DNA of 36,301 bases from Sphacelaria rigidula (taxonomy: Eukaryota > Phaeophyceae > Sphacelariales): positions 1 through 36,301 of the forward strand of contig CAXNAA020000018.1 of the NCBI GenBank assembly GCA_964200075.2, written 5' to 3'. Shown one piece after another: positions 24,701 through 33,700 of the stretch (its first letter is position 1; the number at the start of each line of letters is the position of its first letter). The notes under the pieces are model-generated. The model had not been told where the DNA came from, searched no databases, and worked only from the letters and a program-made list of their open reading frames with translations. A program made the position numbers and the translations under genes.

Positions 24701-27700
24701 ATGCCTTGGAGTGACATCATCACATTCCGGGGAGAAAGCGTGACCTACCGTTTCCAGGCAGAGAGTGATGGGGAGCGTACAGGCGGAAGTTCTCTCATGG
24801 GCGATTCCGGAGCCGATGACTGGGGTTTCCGTTTCACGGTGAGGCAGATCACAAGTACCCTGTCGTGCCAACACTTATTTCACGCCCAAGTTGATTGACC
24901 CCCCTGCCCCCTGTCCCCCACACTCTGTAGCCTAGCCCAGCTGCGGTAAACCGTTGTACCCCGAGGTGTCGTATGCATACAGCTACTGTTTCGCTCACTG
25001 GTGCAAGAAACGCATGTGATGGACTGCCAGGCACAACACGAGGATCAAAGGACACCTCTACTAGTGCCTCACATGAACCCCTCAGTTACAAATGTCATGT
25101 TTTGTCGTCAGCTTCGCGGTAATTAAGTTACCGTTGACCTTTTGAAACTGGCGCACCTTCTTCGGGAATCTAGTTCAAGGTTTCGTTTTTGAGCGATTCC
25201 GTTGCCTCTGTAGTCATCGGATGAACTTTCTGTCGCTGACGCGCGTATACTGCATACTACCAAACAGATCAAGAGTTGACACCAAATTATCTTCTTGTCA
25301 TCTGCAATTTCGGGCGGCAACGGTTTCGTCGATGCTGTTTGATATAAACATCAACAGTGAATTTTGCAGCCCTTGACAGAATACACAGACCCCAAGCGTA
25401 GTCATACACATACGTACAAGCTTGAGAATGTTTCACATTGAGAGAGGGGATTTCGTTCGGGGTAGACGAGGTATGAGAAAGAGGGAGACGAGCGCTCGTT
25501 GAGGACAAGCACCGGTAGCCACGCAATCAAGGTGGCAATGGGGGTATATTATGAGTGCCGAAAAATGAGTGCTATGGTGGAACTTCATGTACCCCCTCCA
25601 TGTTACTTACACCAAAGGCGTGCCTTGCATCATTCTGTCAGCATCGTACACATAAGATGGATATGGATCAGCTGTTCAGATATTGGATTTTTTTCACAGA
25701 TCTTGTTTTCTAACCCGTGCTCTCCCCTTGCCCACCCCTCCACCCGTTCCGTGCAGGTTGTGGCGAAGGGACCAGTGTGGGAGGCCGTCACCCTTGAGGG
25801 GGATTTTTGTTCTATCAGGGAGACGGACGAGTTCGTGGCGAGGGTACCCGGTGCCCTGAGTCTTTTAGTGGAGCTGAATCAGGTGAGATGTGGACAAGGT
25901 TCCAAGAGTTGTCGAGTTCTACGCACAATTTGTACCGAGAATTACAAAATCAAAAACACCAAAGTTCCACCCGTGCATGGGGGTGAAGTGCAAGGTAATA
26001 TTTGGGGAGAAATATGTCACGAGTGGATAGCTATCTGTAGTATCGCCTACGCACGTGCCAGTCCGTGTCTGTTGTGTGGTACCTTTACCGCGATGTGGGT
26101 AGTCAAGATGATCGAGGATGGTGTTGTGTTCCGAAGTAATTCTGCGGTCGGTGGCCAAAACATTGTCTTCCAGGCGTTAGCTTGTAGTAAGTACTGCACG
26201 AGCAAGGCACTAGACGCAGCACGCCCTGTCTGGGTAATGTGGTGATATGTTCACTCTGAATGCCCGGTATCTATGCAAACGTCGTTTCAGGGCGCACAGC
26301 GGTGCCATGTTGACATATATCAGTAGCACGCACGGGCAGCGAACTGTTAATCTGCTCTTTGTCATTTTCAAGTATGGAACGTGGCAAAGGTGGGTAAGGT
26401 TCAACTCTGCAAGTACTAGTTGTAACGGTGTGCGCGTGCGTTGATGTCATCCTCGCCCTCCGTTTGACCAAGAGCCATGACTTGCCGCGTGAGTGCGACA
26501 TCGAAGTCAAGGGGTTCACGGCAGAGGGCGACATGGTGGACCGGGGAACCCTAGCAATAAAGACGCCTGTGAGACCTGTCTACGTTCGCGGAGATAGGGT
26601 GAAGCTTGTGCCATTGCGGAAACACTCTCAGCAAGTAGATACCGCAGCGGACAAGAAGGAGGGGGGAGGGAGTAGAGGTACTGACTTCACCCTTTCAAGC
26701 AAGCAGGAAGATTCCGGAGCAGCGACAAGTGATGCACTCCACATCAACGTGCCAGACGAACCCGGGTCAACTTCAGACACTGACGCAATGCCGGATGCCG
26801 ACGCTAAGCTGGAAAGGCTTCCATCGAACACGCCGGTGCTACGGCCTTGGGGAGAGGCGACGGGAGTCGAGCGACGTTGGCGATCTCCAGCAGATGAAAC
26901 TTTCGACATGGAGAGAATGACGCTAGCTGGCGCTTCGTACATGAGCAACGCGGCGACAGTAGAAGTGGGCGATAGTGACGCGGAGAGCAAGGACGGCAGC
27001 ACCAACAGCGCGGTAAGCAGCGGAGGAGAACGTCGAACATGGACACGCAATTCGACCCTGAGCGACGTCATTGCTTCGGGTCTCCCCCTGCTCTCGGCTA
27101 TGAGCAGTGATTGCTCCGAAGTAAACCGCGGAAGCACAACTGGATTGTCGGCGCTGCATGGCACAAGTATCAGTCGCGTGGAGGACAGTGTGCACAGGGT
27201 TGCTCCCGTCGAAGGCCTCGTCTGGCGCGGAGGTGATGGTGGAGAATTTGGAGAGGTTACTGAGACGAGAATGAGCAGGGGTAGTGAGGGTGGTGGCGAC
27301 TTGACTGTGGACGACGCCCGTAGCGAACGCGCTTCCACCAGTTCGTCAAGACCCCGAGCGTGTGCAGGGGCCAAAGATGCCACAGACGACTTGCTAAGAG
27401 TCGAGCACGGCGGCGCAGAGGAAGAATCCAAGGCGCCCTCAAGTTCAAAATCAAGCTCAAAGTGGATGGTTCGCGTTCGCGCTGCTGCCATGCCGCGGAA
27501 GGCGCGCCTGCGATTGTATTTGGAACGGCAAAAGTCGCTTGTGTCCCCAGGGCCCTCTCTTGAAAAGGCCAGAGAATGGATGATGGCGTGGACACCGGAG
27601 ATGGACGTAAGCCTGTTGCATCTCCTAGGGACCAATGGAACCAAAGCGGTGAGCTGCACCATCTATATCAAACACAATATATGCATAGCAGAGCAAGTTT

Positions 27701-30700
27701 GATTGTCACGAGTCAGGCACAAGCGGTTTGAACCAGAAGGTATGGTGTATCGGTAGTCAGAAGGTAATGATGACGCACATGTTCGTGTCACATGGTTTTT
27801 CAAGACGCATGCTGCCACCGTGTTTCCCTGCCGTGTACTTGGACAGACTGAGGAATCGTGCGCAGAGCGCGGGACAAACGTACTCAACCCATGGTGCTGC
27901 AGATTGACTCGTGCGGAGGCGAGGTTCCAGCTACAGCTGTTGGCAGCAGTTCCTGCACAATCGTTGCACATCAGAGCTGCTCTACTGCTGCGCCTGAATG
28001 ATCGGATAGAGGTGGGCCAGAGTATGATGCAAATTGAAGCAGATCCCCACGGCATTTCGTCTACATAGTATTACTACTACGGGGGCACATGGTTAACGAT
28101 CCGACAAGCAAGTTGCACACGACCGTGTGTGTGAGACCGAGTTGTTGTATTATTATTTTTTTACAGCTCGCCATGTGCATTTGTTTCGCCTGTTGATTTC
28201 GAATTTCAGGTTTTTCGTTTGGTATCCCTACCTGCTTGTCCGCACACCCAACACAGCACAACACAGCATCCCCGGATACAGTACAGCCAGTGTGCTGCCA
28301 ACGACAATGATCTGCCAACACACGGCCATCGAAACTTTGGTTACACCTATGCAGTTTACAAGTGTATGAAAACACCGTCCCTCAGCATCCTGCTGCTGTG
28401 CTGGAAATTCCATGGGCTTTTCGTATTCTCGCGAAAATCGAATGTAGCATTATTTTTTTGTTCGTGTTTACAATGCGTGTACTGTGCTGTTCGGTACTGC
28501 TAATAGTGCCTACTGAGTGCGGAACTTTTTCGCTTAGTCTAGGCGGGAAAAATCCGCAAACGTGCGCTCGGTGCTGCTGCCGCCCCGCTGCTTGTGCAGC
28601 ATGGTCGTGGCTCAGGTGTGGGGTGCGGTCATCCATGAGACCTATATACGTCGGCCACATCGATCAGGCAGTCGCCGTGTCCAAGCAATTTTTTGGATGA
28701 AGCGTATGGTGCCACTTGCTTGTAGCTCGCCTCCTCATCAGTCCTGCACTCAATCTACTTAATCAAGTTTTTCACGTCAAAAACGTGCTGGGCTACTGAA
28801 TCAACCATTGACTATCGCACATTGACATTGACTGATCCGCCACGACTCCAGCGCTGCTTACAAGATAGATGTACTCTAGGTATAGAAGCAGAAACTATCA
28901 CGAAGGAGACCCGAGGGCACGGATGAACAAAAAGAGAGAACCTAAACAAAATGAAGTGAAGAAGAAAGGGAAGGGAAGGAATGGGAGGAAGAGAAACAAG
29001 GTAGAGTGAACGGCAGGCTAACATGTGGACGATGTCATACACGAATACTACCGGTCCCGAGAAAAACGCGACACCCCATTGCCACACGGCATGACGAAAG
29101 GAAACCGTACAAGGAAGAAAAAGGAGAACATGAGGTAAAAAAAGGAAACAACGATGGAAACTCAGAAGCACATCAGAACATGAATAGGTAAAACGCTAGG
29201 GGAATATCGCTCAAGTTTAAGACAAGGAAAGGAGGTCCCCCCAGTGTTTCCAAGGCCGGCCAGACCCCTTGGGCTCTTGTGCGGGCAACCTTTCGAACAT
29301 GAGACGTTGCGAGACACGTGTTTCATCCTGTCGGACTGTCGGATACGGGCCCGGCGAAATAAAGTTGACGCTTGCTGTTGGTTGCCGTTGGTCGTCTCGA
29401 TACGTTCGCATCTCTTCATTTCGAGCACAGCGCTGGTTCAGTCTTGTGTCCACCGCCATCTGTAGGCTGAATCCAGCTGCTCACATCAAAAGCTCGAGGT
29501 GTGCAGTGCGCAGGCTCTCGTCCTCTGGCCGCAGCATCGATGTGCAGTAGCCATGTAACCATGTAGCACATTCGTGCACCGTATACTTCAACCACCTCCG
29601 CTTTGAGCAACGGAGTTTGCATCGAAAACCGGGCGTTGGACCGATCCTGTAGTTGAACTAGGAACTATACTTTCGGAGGGGTACCCACGCAGCAGCGCTG
29701 ACTCAGCGTTTCATTTCGATAAAAATATCCGCGTCTGCGATCACACCACGAACAGGGTGGACAAAGTCGACCATCTGCCTGTACCGTTGGCCTACCGCCT
29801 TGATGTGTGCGATCTCTGGGAAGCTGGGTACTGCCCACAGGCGCATAGCCTCTGTCTTGTTCTCCGATACCATCAATCGGAACTTGTGACGTGCCAATGC
29901 TCTCACTGCCATCATTCTAGCAAACCCACCTGAGGACCTCAAGACTATGCCGGCGTCCTCCACGTATAACATTCGCCACTCCGCGCGCCGCACCCTCTCC
30001 AGAGGCGTCTCTGCCCCAAAGCGTTGTTCTCTTGGCTGTAAGTGAGGATGAATCGCCTGAAGTGGCATCATGTGGACCGCATTTTTCAGATATTTTACTC
30101 TTCTTTAGTGCTCAGTTGTTCCCCGTGACACCAGTCGGATCCCCTGACGACCACCCTCACGGGGTTTTTTTTCATATTGGTAGCCCACACGGTTGCGAAG
30201 GCCTCTTCTTACAGGGAGACCGGTATTGGTGCTCAATAGATTTTTCTTCGTTGATCCAATCGGTCCCCGAGATGATTTGGTGGTTTCGTACATCTACGCC
30301 ATAGCCCACAACTACCCACACATGGCGACGATTGATGTCAGGTCTTTTACATAGCGTTGCGACACATTTATTATTATTAGGGCAGCCGGAAGCCTAGCAA
30401 TCGTTGAACCATGGAGTGGACCATGGTCGTCATGCTACTCTCGGCTGTGACGGGTGACGCGGGATCAAGTTGTGACAACCTAGGCACGAACGATGTCACA
30501 ACTTGATCCTCCGTCACCGCATGGAACAGTATGACGATCGTGTTCCACAATGGCTCAACATTTGCTTGGCTGCCTGCTACCCCGAAAATGTGTGTCGCAA
30601 CGCTCGGTAATAGACCTGATTTCAAGCATCGCTGTTTTTTTGGTTATGGCATAGCGGTATGAAAATAGCAAAAATCGTCGTCCGGAGGAAAAATCCACGT

Positions 30701-33700
30701 TCCTGTCAAAAGTTGAAAGGTACATTTGCGAACTATAAAAAGTATTTCGCGTGCTGTTCATCTCGTAAATTTGTTTTTTTTTATTTTCATTGTTATCTCT
30801 CAACCCTTTTTGAACCGTCCCCTCCCATCTCTGGGCCAGTCGCCTCATGAGTGGAGACGCCCATGGTTGCGAAAGGATAATGAAGCAAGCATGTACAACC
30901 AGACGAAATCCGCATACGAAACAGGCACCCCGCTGTGGTCGGATCACTTTTGTCCCATAAGCAGAACACTCCTGGTGACAGCGTGTCCAATCGTACCGAC
31001 GTGAATAAATCGCCAAATGCATTCAAAATCAATCCTCTTTGTTCACATTTCCAGTTCCAACGGTGCCAGTTTCACAGTATAGCACGTCACGTTTCTGTAT
31101 AGCCCCTAGCAGTCATGTCATATTCCATGACACGCCGCAAAGTGGCAAATCCCCTTGCCGTCCTGTATGTACTGTACCGTGATATGCCTGGTAGCAAAGA
31201 CCATCCCAGCAAGCGCCCCACCCTCCAAATAGCCAAGCGTCCCGAGCACGCTCGCTTGCATGCGCTACGGCCTACTTTCACATGTCAATGAGTCGCGAAG
31301 GGCTGTATTTTGGTCTCGCTCTACTCACAGCACCATGAGATAAGTCAAGAGCCAATCTCCGGCTTAGGCCGACTCGTTTGTTTTCGTCCATCAAGTAGAT
31401 GCTGCTCGTGCTACTATTCGTGTCAATATTTACGTAGCAATCACTGCTTGCTGAAAGTGACCCTAGGTTGTGACTACGAGTACAATCCAGTAGTGCTACG
31501 CTACGTATATCGCATAGTCCATGCACATACTGTTAGATGTGTAGCCTGTGGTCTATTGGTAGCCTATTGCATCGCCCGTCGACAGACACAGGAGCCGTCG
31601 ACGGCGTACCCAAAACAAACATAATCTGAAGAACATTGATTCATGTTCGAAATCGTCAGCCTAGGGGAGGTGTCCAGTACCGAAAGGGTTGAACAGATTT
31701 TGAGTATAGTATAGTATAGTATAGTAAAGATGGCCGTCACGGACACGCAAGAAGCCTACGATGGCGTGTTGTCGGATGCTCAAACGAAACATGAGGACCG
31801 CAGCTTGCAGGTGATTTCACAGTACTCGAACAAAGATATGAGGGTGGAGACCGTGAACGAAACAGTCTGAAACCCGATTTGACTCAACTCAACATGATTG
31901 TTTCTTGTCTGCACTTCTGTTCTGGGCGACAAATTCGCGAATGCAGGTAAATAGGGTCCATCGTTTCCCCCTGGTGACGAGCGTCGAGTGCGCTGTGACC
32001 GAGCCGATTATAGATGGTGAAACTTCGTGATAGTTTCGCGCGTATACTGCTGCCTACTGCCCAGCTGCGATGTACCCACAGTGTCCCACCCCTTGTTTTT
32101 CCGCAGCGGGTCCTGCCTGTGATAGATCTTGGCTCGAAACAGGAGGACAGTCTAGGGTGGCAACTGCGGGAGATGAACCATCTGGTCCTCCCACACATCA
32201 AGAACGCAGTCCTGGAGGCTGCTCTTGCCGTCACGCAGGTATTTATCAATATCTAGACAAACGCAAATGAAGTGCTGGCAAGGTCGAGAAACAATCAAGC
32301 AACCTTTCATTGCTGCTCTGCACTTGCACTTGCAAATGTTGCGCCGCTGAACTCACACAGGCTTGTGCATCACGTATGACACCTAACCCTAACCGCTGAT
32401 CGTGTTTGTTACAGGGCCCTGGAGACGGTGTGGCAGTGTCTCTGGATAACGTCAAGTCCATGGTTTCTCGAGATCGAGGGGAAACGGATTTGGTGTCAAG
32501 CCAATGCGTGTTTGCGCAAGCTTATCGGCAGCTACGTGACACGGAGGCAAAGGTGTTGCGCACAGTGTGGGATGGAGAGCGAGTCTTCCAGGTAAGGTTC
32601 GAGGTTTATTTTGTCGGCCTGATTTTAGGGTTGACAGTCCACGTTGCAATCTGTCTCCTACTCGTTTCAGCTTCGGTGTTTTGAGTCGTGAGTAGCCATT
32701 GGCACAACAAGATGAGCGAGACTGTACGCACGAGAGGTCCAGAGCTCTCGCTTAGTATGGGTGACTGTCACATCTGGGGTGCCGTCGAGAGGTGCTCCAT
32801 TTTTTCCCAATACAAAAGAGCTTTGCTTCTTCATGACTTTCTTGTTTTATTCGCAGCTAGCCGCTGGACCTGACCTCCTGCCGACATGATTGCGTACGTG
32901 GTTAATTGTCCTTCCCTGCTCAGATCAATTTCGTGGGTGAAGATGGGGTGGACGCAGGAGGGGTATTCCGAGAGGGAATGTCACGCATGGTGGAAGATCT
33001 CTTCTCGTCAGATTTCGATCTTCTCATTCCATGCCCCAACGGACAGCAGGCTATTGGTCAGGTGAACATTATTGCCTATTTCACGTCGATAATGCGTGTC
33101 GCCGATGTTAATATGACTGGCTCACCGTCGTACGCAATGCCTCTCTTCAATTTGCTCATTTGCACTCTACCTGAAAACATACGCACGTTTTGTTGTGTGT
33201 TGTGCATGTCTGCAGAATAACGAGAAGTACGTGCCGAATCCGCAGCACTCTTCTCCCCTCGCTCTTTCTATGCTGCGCTTCGTTGGGCGCCTGATGGGCT
33301 TGAGCCTGCGCACGCGCCTGTGCCTGCCGTTCCAGCTGCCGGGAATGATCTGGAAGCGAATGTTGGTGAGGAGTGAGAGTATTCACAGAATCGACACCTG
33401 GAACTTGTATACCGTGCATTTGAATGTGAAATCGCTTTCTATGTTCGAGCTCTCCATAGTGCGGGCACGTCGAGGTATTTGTACATGGTAATACATACAT
33501 TTACCCCACTCCGAGTTCCCGGGCAGTTTGGAACTTGTGCAGTGTCCAGTGACTACGGGACGACTTCATTTCTCCTCTTTTTTCCCCCCTGAAGACCGAT
33601 ATGCACAAGCTGAGGACATGAGATTGGTTGATCGATGGTCGCACATTGAGAACACGTGAGAGCAGTTGGATATTGTCGTATAGATACCGGCGACATACGA

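Larger units (their letters stand above)
28012..32106. other. 4.1-kb intron rich in transposon debris
   Basis: By far the longest intron. It holds a purine-rich tract (about 28950-29165), a decayed minus-strand non-LTR reverse transcriptase (29416-30071), a long inverted repeat (30238-30697), and a pentanucleotide repeat (31703-31726). Elsewhere I see no feature I can name. Confidence 0.7.

Noticed and set aside
26628-27662. 344-codon open frame on the minus strand across exon 36
   Set aside because: Ser/Pro/Leu-rich shadow of the Ser/acidic linker; no motif, and it sits wholly within the plus-strand exon.
28812-29171. 119-codon Phe/Leu-rich minus-strand frame resembling a membrane protein
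   Set aside because: It is the complement of a purine-rich low-complexity tract; hydrophobic codons follow from composition.
31730-31870. 46-codon ATG frame just after the pentanucleotide repeat, or a cryptic phase-0 exon at 31730-31810
   Set aside because: Exons 37 and 38 join directly into a conserved motif (RLNDRIE|RVLPVIDLG), and the peptide matches nothing I know.
32382-32396. Telomere-like cctaaccctaacc
   Set aside because: Only two units inside an intron; too short to mean anything.
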